From NCBI RefSeq assembly GCF_943193085.1, contig NZ_CALPCU010000009.1, positions 1 through 64,000 of the forward strand: DNA of 64,000 nucleotides, read 5' to 3'. This DNA is from Vermiculatibacterium agrestimuris. GTDB lineage: Bacteria; Bacillota; Clostridia; Oscillospirales; Oscillospiraceae. The notes under the pieces were generated by a model. The model was not told the origin of the DNA. It saw only the letters and a list, made by a program, of their open reading frames with translations, and did no database searches. The position numbers were made by a program, and so were the translations under genes. Numbering within the stretch: the first letter of the stretch is position 1; every line of letters starts with the position of its first letter. Positions 28,251 to 36,014 of the stretch are shown here, piece after piece.

Positions 28251-29126
28251 TCAGCTCAGAGGGCTGAAGCCCACGGAGGAGAACACCGCGCCGGCCTCTT
28301 CCCCGGTCAGATAATCCAGAAAGGCCTGGGCCTCCTCCCCGTGGGCGCTGGTGTGGAGTACAGCGGCAGGATAGATCACGCGGCCGCACATATCGCCGGT
28401 GGCGGTGTCCGCCACAGTCAGTCCGGCAGAGAAGGCGTCGGTGGCGTAAATGATGCCGCAGTTCACCGCCCCCTCGGAGATTTGGGAGGTGACCTCTTTC
28501 ACGTTGGAGCCGTAGGTAAGCACGCCGGCGGCATTAAGGGCGTCCTCCTCCAGGCCGTAATAGGCGAATATCTTCTGGGTGTACTGGCCCACCGGCACAT
28601 CGGCGTTGCCCACGGCCATCAGCACATCTCCATTCTCCAGCCGCTGGGCCAGATCGTCATAGGACTGGAGCCCGGCGGGGTTCCTCTCGGGCACCGCCAG
28701 CGCCACCTTGTTTTCCAGCAGATCCACCCGGCTGCCCTGGAGCACAAAGTCCAGCCCCTCGGTGTTCACCTGGGGATCGGCCTCAATATCCAGCTGATCC
28801 ATTTGCTTGGGGGCGGCGGAGAGGAACACATCGCACACCGCGCCCTCCTGGATCTGCGTCTTCAGGGTACCGGAGGAGTCGAAGTTGAAGACCAGGGTCA
28901 CATTGGGGGCCACGGCCTTATAGTCCTCGGCGATCTGGGTCAGGGTCTCTGTCAGGGACGCGGCGGCAAAGACCACCAGCTCCACCTGCTCCTGCGCGGG
29001 AGCGGAGGGCTGCTGCGTCTCAGGGGCCGCAGGCGGGGTCTGAGCAGTTTGCGTCTCCCCACCGCCGCAGGCGGTCAGGGACAGGGTCATGGCGGCGGCA
29101 AGGGTCAATGCGGTGAGCTTTTTCAT
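28251..29126 (-). CDS. modA: Molybdate-binding lipoprotein ModA
   Basis: This 291-residue protein is the extracellular molybdate-binding component. A signal peptide ends in the lipobox LTAC (Cys20), so it is lipid-anchored. A Gln/Thr/Pro-rich linker follows, then the periplasmic-binding fold with VFAAASLTETLTQIAEDY, the ModA signature. It is the first gene of the operon, about 40 bases after a leader terminator, with AGGAGG upstream. Confidence 0.95.
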   Translation of the reverse strand: MKKLTALTLAAAMTLSLTACGGGETQTAQTPPAAPETQQPSAPAQEQVELVVFAAASLTETLTQIAEDYKAVAPNVTLVFNFDSSGTLKTQIQEGAVCDVFLSAAPKQMDQLDIEADPQVNTEGLDFVLQGSRVDLLENKVALAVPERNPAGLQSYDDLAQRLENGDVLMAVGNADVPVGQYTQKIFAYYGLEEDALNAAGVLTYGSNVKEVTSQISEGAVNCGIIYATDAFSAGLTVADTATGDMCGRVIYPAAVLHTSAHGEEAQAFLDYLTGEEAGAVFSSVGFSPLS

Positions 29127-29163
29127 GGTTCTTCCTCCTCAAGTTTGTTCTTTTTATTGCGGT

Positions 29164-29197
29164 GCAATAAAAATGTCCGTCTTCACATAGACGGACA
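29164..29197 (-). terminator. Leader terminator immediately before modA
   Basis: On the minus strand TGTCCGTCT (29189-29197) pairs with AGACGGACA (29174-29182) around a six-base loop and is followed by TTTTTATT. It lies inside the transcript between promoter and modA, as expected of a riboswitch expression platform. Confidence 0.85.
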
Positions 29198-29355
29198 ACA
29201 AACTAGGTCAAAGCCGCTCACCGGTTTTAACTTAATACGCCGTATCCGTCCCCTTTTCAATCAGGAAGGCCGCTTCGTTTCCAAATACGACCCCGGGCCG
29301 GAGCTCCGGCCGGCTCCAACGCCATGGCTTACGCTTTAGGCGAAGGAGCTCGAAG
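29198..29355 (-). promoter_or_regulatory. Structured 5' leader of the molybdenum operon, candidate Moco/Wco-type riboswitch
   Basis: The leader of about 160 nt holds a stem GCUCC-UU-CGCC paired with GGCG-UU-GGAGC (29313-29349, symmetric UU/UU internal loop) and a perfect 16-base palindrome at 29296-29311 (GGCCGGAGCTCCGGCC). It ends in the leader terminator. Riboswitches for molybdenum or tungsten cofactor are known before such operons; I cannot confirm the consensus by eye, so the class is inferred from position and structure. Confidence 0.55.
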
Positions 29356-29363
29356 ACACTGAC

Positions 29364-29392
29364 ATTATCGCATAGGAGCAAAGGATTGTCAA
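29364..29392 (-). promoter_or_regulatory. Promoter of the molybdenum operon
   Basis: On the minus strand TTGACA (29387-29392) and GATAAT (29364-29369) are 17 bases apart. It should drive all eight genes down to 21,488. From 29393 to 29514 I see nothing else. Confidence 0.82.
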
Positions 29393-29514
29393 TTTCATTT
29401 TCGGTGGGATCGACATTTTCCGCGTTTTCCTTCAAAAGCGGCATGGCATATTTTTCTGTTGACTGGCTTACTTTTTTCTTCCCGCCACAGACGGCGGCGT
29501 CCAAACAGCGCCAT

Positions 29515-29553
29515 TAAAAAACAGGAAGGCGGCAGGATATCCCGCCGCCTTCC
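29515..29553 (-). terminator. Terminator after the YbaK-family gene
   Basis: GGAAGGCGGC and GCCGCCTTCC (29524-29533 and 29544-29553) form a 10-bp stem, followed on the minus strand by TGTTTTTTAA. It lies six bases past the stop of the upstream gene. Confidence 0.88.
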
Positions 29554-29558
29554 TATTA

Positions 29559-30032
29559 TCACTCTCTCCAGCCCTTGCACACATCCACCCAGTCCACATA
29601 GCCGGAATACTCTTCCAGTTCTGCGATGGTCAGCTCGATGGCGCTGTTGCTGCTGCCGCAGGCGGGAAAGACGGTCTGGAACCGTTTCAGGGACTCGTCC
29701 AGGTAGACCGTCACCCCCTCGTTGACCCCGAAGGGACATACACCGCCCACGGCATGGCCGATAAGGGATTCCACCTCCTCTGGGGCAAGCATCTTCGCTT
29801 TTGTCCCGAACCGGGCCTTATATTTGGGGTTGTCCACCTTGGCGTCGCCGGCGGCCACGATAAGGATCGGCTTCTCCTCCACCAGGAAGGAGAGGGTCTT
29901 GGCGATGCGGCACCCCTCACAGTTCAGGGCTTGGGCCGCCAGCTCTACCGTGGCGCTGGACACCTGGAACTGCTGGATCCGCTCTGCCGCGCCATACTGT
30001 TCAAGATGGGCCTTTGCTCTTTCGATGGACAT
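29559..30032 (-). CDS. YbaK/EbsC-family aminoacyl-tRNA editing protein
   Basis: This 157-residue protein has the YbaK fold, which deacylates mischarged tRNAs such as Cys-tRNA(Pro). Recognisable parts are GCRIAKTLSFLV, PILIVAAGDAKVD and IGHAVGGVCPFG, which together form the substrate pocket. The start at 30032 (MSIERAKAHL) has GGGGAG nine bases upstream; the longer frame to 30134 is not supported. It is transcribed alone and divergently from mobA. Confidence 0.9.
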   Translation of the reverse strand: MSIERAKAHLEQYGAAERIQQFQVSSATVELAAQALNCEGCRIAKTLSFLVEEKPILIVAAGDAKVDNPKYKARFGTKAKMLAPEEVESLIGHAVGGVCPFGVNEGVTVYLDESLKRFQTVFPACGSSNSAIELTIAELEEYSGYVDWVDVCKGWRE

Positions 30033-30099
30033 GATGGATCTCCCCTTTGCGCTTTTTGGCTCATCATACCACATTTCCACAGAGAATGGAAGCGCCGCC

Positions 30100-30128
30100 T
30101 TGCTTTTCTCCCCGTCCTGTGGTACGAT
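30100..30128 (+). promoter_or_regulatory. Possible promoter of mobA
   Basis: TTGCTT (30100-30105) and TACGAT (30123-30128) are 17 bases apart, 35 bases before the mobA start. Confidence 0.5.
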
Positions 30129-30163
30129 TTCCAAAATGACATGGGAGAAAGGGGGATACGTAT

Positions 30164-30754
30164 ATGGTGGTAGGCGCCGCGCTGCTTGTGGGAGGCGAAA
30201 GCCGCCGCATGGGCCGGGACAAATCCCAGCTTCTCCTCGGGGGAACGACCTTTCAGGCCCGGCTGGCAGAGATGCTCTCCGACTTCCCGGAGCGCCTTCT
30301 GTCCGTGGGCCGGCGGACGCTCTCCGTCCCCGGCTTTCTCACTGTGCCCGACCTGCTCCCCGACCGGGGCCCCCTGGGGGCGCTCCACGCCCTGCTCACC
30401 GTCTGCCGCTCAGAGGCCCTTATCCTGGTTCCCTGCGACGCGCCCCTTTTTTCCAGGGAGCTGGCCCGGTTCCTGGCCCAGGCCATAACGGAGGAGTGGG
30501 AGGCAGTGGTTCCCGTCACCCGGGACGGCCGGCAGCATCCTGCCTGCGGCGTGTACCGCAAGGACGTTCTTCCCAAGCTCCAAGCCCAGCTCAGGGCGGG
30601 AAACGGCCGGATGCGCGATTTCCCGGCCTCTCTGCGAACCTGCTGGCTCCCTCTGGCGGATACCCCCTTCCCTGACCGGTGCCTTACCAATGTCAACACG
30701 CCCCAGGCGTACGACGCCCTGCTGGCAGAGGAACAGCCGTCTTCCTTTTTTTGA
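30164..30754 (+). CDS. mobA: Molybdenum cofactor guanylyltransferase MobA
   Basis: This 196-residue protein attaches GMP to molybdenum cofactor. The nucleotide-binding signature is LLVGGESRRMGRDKSQL at residues 8-24, with VPCDAPLFS (metal-binding Asp) near 90 and RHP-like QHPACGVYR further on. GGGGGA upstream supports the ATG. It is separated from the main molybdenum operon by the YbaK-family gene and runs the other way, so its control may be independent. It ends about 80 bases before tRNA-Ser. Confidence 0.92.
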   Translation: MVVGAALLVGGESRRMGRDKSQLLLGGTTFQARLAEMLSDFPERLLSVGRRTLSVPGFLTVPDLLPDRGPLGALHALLTVCRSEALILVPCDAPLFSRELARFLAQAITEEWEAVVPVTRDGRQHPACGVYRKDVLPKLQAQLRAGNGRMRDFPASLRTCWLPLADTPFPDRCLTNVNTPQAYDALLAEEQPSSFF

Positions 30755-30762
30755 TTTCCCTC

Positions 30763-30790
30763 TTGACGAATCTATAAAATCTGGTATAAT
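30763..30790 (+). promoter_or_regulatory. Promoter of tRNA-Ser
   Basis: TTGACG (30763-30768) and TATAAT (30785-30790) are 16 bases apart, 43 bases upstream of the tRNA. Confidence 0.75.
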
Positions 30791-30833
30791 AACATCTGCT
30801 GTCCGACTTGGTCGGCTCCAGCGTTTGTGACCT

Positions 30834-30924
30834 GCAGTGGTATCGAAGTGGTCATAACGAGCACGATTGGAAATCGTGTAGCCGCTAAAACGGCTCGAGG
30901 GTTCGAATCCCTCCCACTGCGCCA
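30834..30924 (+). tRNA. tRNA-Ser (anticodon GGA)
   Basis: The acceptor stem GCAGTGG (30834-30840) pairs with CCACTGC (30914-30920), followed by discriminator G and encoded CCA. The anticodon arm CACGA-TTGGAAA-TCGTG gives anticodon GGA. A long variable arm (GCCGC...GCGGC type, AGCCGCTAAAACGGCT) marks a class II serine tRNA, and the T arm is GAGGG-TTCGAAT-CCCTC. Prophage genes begin just past its 3' end. Confidence 0.95.
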
Positions 30925-30928
30925 AAAA

Positions 30929-30967
30929 GAAAAACCTCAGAGCCGCAAAGGTTCCGAGGTTTTTTCT
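30929..30967 (+). terminator. Terminator after tRNA-Ser
   Basis: AAAAACCTC and GAGGTTTTTTC bracket a 17-base region containing a smaller stem, right after the tRNA CCA end. From 30968 to 31097 no gene or clear signal is seen. Confidence 0.7.
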
Positions 30968-31097
30968 TTTGTTTGCAATAGCTTTCGGTACTTCGCCGAA
31001 TCTCTCTAAAGTGAAACACAGTTTCCATTCAGTAGACAAAATTGACCTTCACGAAACAGAAAATGCTAACTAAAATGCTAATGGCACATCAATGAAA

Positions 31098-31138
31098 GAA
31101 GAGGGCGTTGCAGTTTTCCACTCCGCAACGCCCTCTTC
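31098..31138 (-). terminator. Terminator at the end of the prophage lysis cassette
   Basis: GAAGAGGGCGTTGC (31098-31111) and GCAACGCCCTCTTC (31125-31138) form a perfect 14-bp stem two bases past the holin stop. It should end the long late transcript before the host tRNA. Confidence 0.9.
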
Positions 31139-31139
31139 T

Positions 31140-31337
31140 TTATTTCTCTACCTCCGGCAGCCCCGCCACGCTGGTCAGCAGGCTCAAAGCCCCGGCCAGT
31201 GCCGAGGCGCTGACCACCACGGGCCAGTTGACCTCACTGAGCACCGCCGCGGCGCCGATGGTGGCCACCGCCGTCTGGGCCATGGTCTTCACCGCGCGCA
31301 CGGCAGCACACCGGATCCACTTGCTCCAATAGCTCAT
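31140..31337 (-). CDS. Phage holin (r1t-like)
   Basis: The 65-residue product has two hydrophobic stretches (about 15-32 and 38-58) and the look of the r1t-type holins of Firmicute phages. Holins open the membrane so that the endolysin reaches the wall. The ATG at 31335-31337 has GGGGAGG seven bases upstream. Last gene of the late operon, next to the haemolysin-XhlA-like gene. Confidence 0.75.
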   Translation of the reverse strand: MSYWSKWIRCAAVRAVKTMAQTAVATIGAAAVLSEVNWPVVVSASALAGALSLLTSVAGLPEVEK

Positions 31338-31351
31338 ATGTACACCTCCCC

Positions 31352-31603
31352 TCATTTGTGATATTCCTCCAGATCGGAGAGACGGTGGTTGATGACCTTG
31401 ACCTGCTCCTCCAGCACTGGTACCCGCCGGGCAAAGTTGTTGTGCTCCCGCACCTCCCGGGTCAGATCCTCGATTTTGGCGTTGGTGGCCGCCTGGCGTT
31501 CCTCCAGCTTGGTGTCGGTAACCGCCTGGGCCTTGTTGTTGGCGATGAGCACCCCCGCCAGAGTGATGATCCCCGTGATCGCAGCGGCAATAATGGTCTC
31601 CAT
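31352..31603 (-). CDS. XhlA-like lysis accessory protein
   Basis: This 83-residue protein has a single N-terminal membrane helix (IIAAAITGIITLAGVLIA) followed by a long coiled coil ending VPVLEEQVKVINHRLSDLE. PBSX XhlA has a related coiled-coil and membrane pattern and helps its holin. The order endolysin, XhlA-like, holin supports the role. Confidence 0.7.
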   Translation of the reverse strand: METIIAAAITGIITLAGVLIANNKAQAVTDTKLEERQAATNAKIEDLTREVREHNNFARRVPVLEEQVKVINHRLSDLEEYHK

Positions 31604-31614
31604 GATCCGGCCCC

Positions 31615-32310
31615 TCACTCTCTCACCGCCGGCCGGTCGAACAGGCCGGCCCGATCCATCAGGATCACCGTCTGCAGATTAGGCTCCCACAGGCCCATCG
31701 CCCCCGTCTTGTCCAGCTTGATGTAGCCCTGTTGAATGGCTCTGGTGACCGCTTCCTGGCCGTAGGGCAGTTCGCTCACAAACTGATAGAGTTTCATACC
31801 GTCTTCCCCTTTCGTGGCTTCCTGGGCGGCGTAGGCAGGCCGTGCGGCCCCGCCCACGTACCTCAACGCCCGCCGGCGGCGCATCACGGCCCCGCCGTTA
31901 GCTTCGTTGGTCGTTCCCGTGTTGCCGTCGATGGTGGTCACATAACCCGGCTCTACAGCCACACACAGGCCGATGTGGTTCATCACACCCTTCTTGTTGC
32001 CGTCAAAGACGAAGAAGACCAGATCTCCGGGCTGGATGCTCTCCTTTGCCACTGTCTGCCCCCAGCGCTTATACCAGTTATAGAGGGTGGTACAGGAGGC
32101 CGTCTTTTGGCCGCCATAGAACAGCTCCGACGCCCCCACGTCCTGGAAGAGGCACCACTGGAAGGCGCAACACCAGGGATAGGCCGCCCCGGACACCGCC
32201 TTTCCGTAGTAGCGGGTGTTGAAGACCACATTGTTGGAGTCGGGCGGGGCCTCCTTGATTCCCAGATATTTCTCCGCCGCCTGGATCAGGTCGCTTGCTG
32301 TGGCACTCAT
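31615..32310 (-). CDS. Phage endolysin with CHAP domain
   Basis: This 231-residue protein has a CHAP cysteine peptidase/amidase domain in residues 1-150: AYPWCCAFQWCLFQD gives the catalytic Cys and MNHIGLCVAV the His. Such enzymes cut peptidoglycan peptides or the amide to muramic acid. The C-terminal 60 residues (YQFVSELPYGQEAVTRAIQQG...) look like a small wall-binding or dimerisation module. The ATG at 32310 follows GGGGAGG and overlaps the stop of the propeller gene (ATGA). Confidence 0.85.
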   Translation of the reverse strand: MSATASDLIQAAEKYLGIKEAPPDSNNVVFNTRYYGKAVSGAAYPWCCAFQWCLFQDVGASELFYGGQKTASCTTLYNWYKRWGQTVAKESIQPGDLVFFVFDGNKKGVMNHIGLCVAVEPGYVTTIDGNTGTTNEANGGAVMRRRRALRYVGGAARPAYAAQEATKGEDGMKLYQFVSELPYGQEAVTRAIQQGYIKLDKTGAMGLWEPNLQTVILMDRAGLFDRPAVRE

Positions 32311-33683
32311 GCTGTCACCTCCCCAATCACCACCACCGTGCCCGTCTCTTCGGCCTCCATACTGCACTTTGCGTAACCGATGCCAATACTCTCCATCAAA
32401 TTGTTGAGCTGCTCCGATATGCTCCCATCAGCGGCTTTGTACGCGGAAGCATATTCTTCCGTCGGAAAGGAAAAGTCCGTCCCATCGATCGTATATCTAA
32501 CCGCAAAGCGTTTTGTAGAGGAGTAAGAAAGGCCAAGGATCAGCAGTGCTCCATCCGGTGATATTGCAAGGCTCTCGCCGGATCCGTCTCCCCCGACGGT
32601 CTTGATGTACGTGATCGATGTGCCATTGACCGAGTACGCTCTCGCCCAACCTATACCCCCTCCAACCAGAAGCAGCATAGAGCCGTCCGGCGAGAATGCA
32701 ATTTCAGCCACATTGCCAAAATCGAGTGTGGTTCCCTCCGTATCCGCATAAATGTCGCTGATGTAAGTTATAGAGGTTTCCTCTACGGCATATACCTTGG
32801 CCCGCCCGGTAAATGTACCTCCAAGCACCAGAAGGGAGCCGTCAGGTGAAAACGCAGCGGCGTATATAACACCATTAAGAGCTGTTCCCTCCGCATCCGC
32901 GTAAAGATTGCCAACCTCAGTAAGCGTCGTCCCCTCTACGGCGTACACCTTGGATAGCCCACTGGATCCTCCTGCGACCAAGGTACTGCCATCCGGAGAA
33001 AATGCCAGACACTGTACGCCACGGAGATCGATACGTCCGGCAGCCGTAAAGGTCGTCCCATCAACAGAAAATACATCGATCTCATTCGCGGATCCGGCTA
33101 CAAAAACCGTCCCATCCGGCGAAAAGGCCACGCAGGAGATCGACTTTACAGTTACTTTGCCTGTAGGAACAAGCGCAGATTCCTGTACAGAGTAGATATT
33201 GGCATCGCTCCCGGCACCGACGACCAACGACGACCCGTCCGCTGAGAAAGCAAGTCCTTTCGGTAGGAGAGCAGGCGGATCCTCAATATCGCCGGAATAA
33301 GTGAGCTTTGTTCCGTCAACAGCGTATACCTTTACCTTACCCTGAAACGAGCCGGCCACAACCAAGATCTGCCCATTCGGGGAAAATGCCGCACCACAAA
33401 CGGTTCCAGAAAGCAGTGCCCCATCCTCTCCGCCCCTGAGATATGGCGCATAATCTCCACTGATGGTATATACCGTATCCCCGACTTGGATCTTGTTTGC
33501 CGCTATCACCTGCACCTCCCGGGCCAGATTGATCTGATCTCTGCCCGGGATCGCTCTGACCTTCGCCGGATAAGCAGCAAAGGGATCCGTTTCCTCCACC
33601 GCTTGTCCTTTCTCCAGGATCGCCGCCCTAAGATCCGCCTTGGTCTGTGAGAGCCTGGCCAGTTTGTCCACCACAGTACCCAC
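32307..33683 (-). CDS. Phage tail-associated seven-bladed beta-propeller (WD40-like) protein
   Basis: This 458-residue protein has a phage tail-type N-terminus (VVDKLARLSQTKADLRAAI and AAYPAKVRAI, about 1-90). Seven copies of a 40-50 residue repeat follow, each centred on AFSPDG or a close variant (AFSPNG, AFSADG, AFSPDG four times, AISPDG), the pattern of a closed seven-bladed propeller. The C-terminus is a short tail-like region. Translation starts at GTG 33681-33683, nine bases after GGGGAGG and one base past the previous stop. A role in receptor binding or tail assembly is inferred; propellers of this kind are uncommon in phage tails. Confidence 0.75.
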   Translation of the reverse strand: MGTVVDKLARLSQTKADLRAAILEKGQAVEETDPFAAYPAKVRAIPGRDQINLAREVQVIAANKIQVGDTVYTISGDYAPYLRGGEDGALLSGTVCGAAFSPNGQILVVAGSFQGKVKVYAVDGTKLTYSGDIEDPPALLPKGLAFSADGSSLVVGAGSDANIYSVQESALVPTGKVTVKSISCVAFSPDGTVFVAGSANEIDVFSVDGTTFTAAGRIDLRGVQCLAFSPDGSTLVAGGSSGLSKVYAVEGTTLTEVGNLYADAEGTALNGVIYAAAFSPDGSLLVLGGTFTGRAKVYAVEETSITYISDIYADTEGTTLDFGNVAEIAFSPDGSMLLLVGGGIGWARAYSVNGTSITYIKTVGGDGSGESLAISPDGALLILGLSYSSTKRFAVRYTIDGTDFSFPTEEYASAYKAADGSISEQLNNLMESIGIGYAKCSMEAEETGTVVVIGEVTA

Positions 33684-33684
33684 T

Positions 33685-33945
33685 TCAGACCACCTCCCCG
33701 TTGATGGCATCCAGCACGGAAGAAATATCGTCCATCGCTGCATTGACCTTATCGTCCACAGCCTTGGTCACGGCCTCCATAGTCACAGGCATCGTCCACC
33801 CCGTGTCTCCGTCCACATCGCTGCACTTTGTCAGCACCTGGCCGGTTTTCCCACCTTTCGGCACCCTGGTGCCCTTGGGTCTCGGTACAGAGCACGGCGG
33901 CACCGGAACATCTACATGGTCGCGGCAGTCACAATGCTCAAACAT
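33685..33945 (-). CDS. Phage protein with collagen-like/tail-fibre hinge motif, unknown
   Basis: The 86-residue product begins with a Cys/His-rich stretch (FEHCDCRDHVDV), then PKGTRVPKGGKTGQVLTKCSDVDGDTGWT, split by the GQVLTK motif that recurs in phage tail-fibre adapters. The C-terminus is helical (MEAVTKAVDDKVNAAMDDI). It lies directly before the propeller gene and may connect it to the tail. The ATG at 33945 has GGAGG upstream. Confidence 0.6.
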   Translation of the reverse strand: MFEHCDCRDHVDVPVPPCSVPRPKGTRVPKGGKTGQVLTKCSDVDGDTGWTMPVTMEAVTKAVDDKVNAAMDDISSVLDAINGEVV

Positions 33946-34213
33946 CTCCGTCCTCCGTCTCAGTGGTAGGGATCGGCGCCAGGAACTGGACAGTTTGATT
34001 TCCAAGATGGATCCGGATGTTCCCGCTGTTCCCGCCTTGGGCTTCGATCATTTGCCGAATTTCCATGTTTGCAGCCTCCCTCTCCAGATCCGCCTGCCTG
34101 ATTCGGGCAGCTACCTCCGCGCTAATCGGCAGTGTCCGCACCTGATACCCCTCGGGGATCTCTTCGCTCCATGTGGCGGTGCTTGCCGCCACCCTCTGCA
34201 TCTGTACGCTCAT
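33938..34213 (-). CDS. Hypothetical phage protein
   Basis: This 91-residue protein has no recognised domain. It is predicted to be mostly helical in the middle (AARIRQADLEREAANMEIRQ) with a strand-like end (NIRIHLGNQTVQFLAPIP). GAGGAGGG precedes the start. It overlaps both neighbours by a few bases within the coupled accessory cluster. Confidence 0.6.
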   Translation of the reverse strand: MSVQMQRVAASTATWSEEIPEGYQVRTLPISAEVAARIRQADLEREAANMEIRQMIEAQGGNSGNIRIHLGNQTVQFLAPIPTTETEDGDV

Positions 34214-34518
34214 GCGTATCCCTCCTCACTGTAATCGTCCCCGGTGATCTCTTTGTACTGCTGCGGTGTCAGTAGGCCGGCCCTGACCCTAACCGCCGTA
34301 ATATTCTTGAGCCGTGCGATGCTGGCGTCATAGTGATCCTTGACCGTCACGGCATAGGGCTCCCCCACGACCTCCTCATATTCTTGGGCAGAGATCTCTC
34401 CTTTCTGGAAGGCCTCCATAGCCGGTTGCTTGTTGTTGCGCAGCTGCTGGGCATACGCCGCGTCAGTGGTCGCTCGGCTGGAGGCCATGCCGGCCCGCAG
34501 ATCGTCCAATTTACTCAT
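34210..34518 (-). CDS. Hypothetical phage protein with XkdX-like repeats
   Basis: The 102-residue protein contains two copies of a short helix-turn motif, FQKGEISAQEYEEVVGEPY and GLLTPQQYKEITGDDY, which resemble the LTxxQYxEITG motif of phage XkdX-type proteins. The function of XkdX is not known. It overlaps its neighbours by four bases on both sides. Confidence 0.65.
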   Translation of the reverse strand: MSKLDDLRAGMASSRATTDAAYAQQLRNNKQPAMEAFQKGEISAQEYEEVVGEPYAVTVKDHYDASIARLKNITAVRVRAGLLTPQQYKEITGDDYSEEGYA

Positions 34519-35177
34519 TTTTGATTCTCCTTTCGTTTGGCTCTATTTTTTTGATACCAGCGTTTGCACCGGGCTGCATTCTGCGCCCGGAAACGCTCCG
34601 CACTTTTCGGGTCATTTGCCCGTCTGAGCTTGTCCCGCTCATACTTTGCTCTACGCCGTTGCGGATCATAACTTCTGTGAGCCCGCTGTCGGGCCGCCAC
34701 GGCCTCTATGGCATCCAGATCCTCATCAGTATAGGGGCAGGCGTCATAGGGGCAATTCTCGCAGTCCTCTCCACACGGCAATGGTACCCGCCTTAATGGC
34801 GGGGCCGCATGCCCGTCCACCTGTTGCCTGCGTCGCGCCTCCCGCTGCCATTCCGCATGTAGCTTCCGCTGTTCCGGGGTACGCTGCTTGCGCCGGAGCA
34901 GTGGGGCAAAGGCCTGCTGGAGCTGGGCCAGGCGCGTCCCGTGATGCCGGTGCCAGTCGGCATCCAGATCCATCTCCGGATACCGTCCCGCCAGCTTGTG
35001 CCCCGGCGTCCACTGGTAGGTGTTCCGCCGCCCTGCCAGGCATTTGTCCCGCAGGGGACACGGCATATCCTGGCCATACACTCTGAAAATGCCATTGCAC
35101 CGCTCCGGCCTGATATTGCAGACCCAGCGGCCGGGATTGTGTCGGGCGGCGTTGTCCGTCAGTGGCCGGGGGATCAC
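34515..35177 (-). CDS. Hypothetical cysteine-rich basic phage protein
   Basis: This 220-residue protein starts at GTG, overlapping the previous stop as GTGA. It has two Cys clusters, CNIRPERC...CPLRDKC near the N-terminus and CGEDCENCPYDACPY in the middle, likely zinc-binding, and a very basic C-terminus (ARCKRWYQKNRAKRKENQK). DNA or RNA binding is plausible. No family is recognised; its place among late genes is unusual for a DNA-binding protein. Confidence 0.6.
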   Translation of the reverse strand: MIPRPLTDNAARHNPGRWVCNIRPERCNGIFRVYGQDMPCPLRDKCLAGRRNTYQWTPGHKLAGRYPEMDLDADWHRHHGTRLAQLQQAFAPLLRRKQRTPEQRKLHAEWQREARRRQQVDGHAAPPLRRVPLPCGEDCENCPYDACPYTDEDLDAIEAVAARQRAHRSYDPQRRRAKYERDKLRRANDPKSAERFRAQNAARCKRWYQKNRAKRKENQK

Positions 35178-35596
35178 GGTGGCGTCTCTGGAGGCGTCCA
35201 GCGCCGCTGCTGCGCCGCTTGATCCAGCTCCAGCTCCAACTGCAAGCGACGGAGCAGCTCGCCGGCCACCTTGCCCAGTAGCGACGGCCGGCCAATATAG
35301 CTCAGGTCTGTCAGCCCCCGCTTCCCGGGATCCTCACCGGTATAGGCCTTCCCATCAATATCCTCTTCGCCGATGTCCGGATACGCGCCGGCATAGCAGC
35401 TTGACTTGTTGACCACAAGAGTTTTCAGTTGCTGCACCAACACCCAGTCTGGCCAGGCCTGCCGGCCGGCATAGCGTGCGGTGCCTGCCCAATTCTCGGC
35501 GTGGGCCTCCGCCACCACCTCGGGCTGGGTTTTGTCCAAGCTGTTGATCGCATTGACCGCCGTGAGCCAGCCAAACTCTTCACCCGTGATCCGCAT
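35174..35596 (-). CDS. Hypothetical phage protein
   Basis: The 140-residue product is not recognised. It starts at 35596 after GGGAGGG and begins MRITGEEFGWLTAVNAI, with a helical C-terminus ending in a proline-rich WTPPETPP. It overlaps the previous gene by 17 bases and the next by four, so it is translated from the same late message. Confidence 0.55.
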   Translation of the reverse strand: MRITGEEFGWLTAVNAINSLDKTQPEVVAEAHAENWAGTARYAGRQAWPDWVLVQQLKTLVVNKSSCYAGAYPDIGEEDIDGKAYTGEDPGKRGLTDLSYIGRPSLLGKVAGELLRRLQLELELDQAAQQRRWTPPETPP

Positions 35597-36014
35597 TGTC
35601 ACCCTCCCCTTCCGGCGGCATGATCGTCTTCGGAGCAACCTCTTCCCTGGCCCTCTGCGCTGCTTCTGCCCGGCGCTCCAGCCGGATCATGGCCTCATAG
35701 ACCAGGTTCAGAGCCGTTGTCCATCCGTTATTCTGCAACAGGTATACATCGACCGCTCTGTCGTACAACTCTTTTGCCGTGCAGGCTCGCAGTCCCTCCT
35801 CCACGGTAATGGTGCCTTTATTGACCTGACACCAGAGCCTGAACTCCTCCACGCCCCGGTACCGAACGTTGCGGCTGAGCTCGACCTGCTCCAGGAGGTA
35901 TTGATAATAGTCCTCACCGAGCTCCACAAATTCCTCGCCGTCTACTGTCAGAAATTGAACCCGCTGGAACACCCGTCCGTCCTCTGTGACAAACTGTGTA
36001 TATGGATTTGTCAT
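35580..36014 (-). CDS. Hypothetical phage protein
   Basis: This 144-residue protein has an N-terminal strand-rich part (QFVTEDGRVFQRVQFLTVDG) and a helical middle (LYDRAVDVYLLQNNGWTTAL). The family is not recognised. GGAGGCGGG lies seven bases before the start. Confidence 0.55.
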   Translation of the reverse strand: MTNPYTQFVTEDGRVFQRVQFLTVDGEEFVELGEDYYQYLLEQVELSRNVRYRGVEEFRLWCQVNKGTITVEEGLRACTAKELYDRAVDVYLLQNNGWTTALNLVYEAMIRLERRAEAAQRAREEVAPKTIMPPEGEGDNADHG

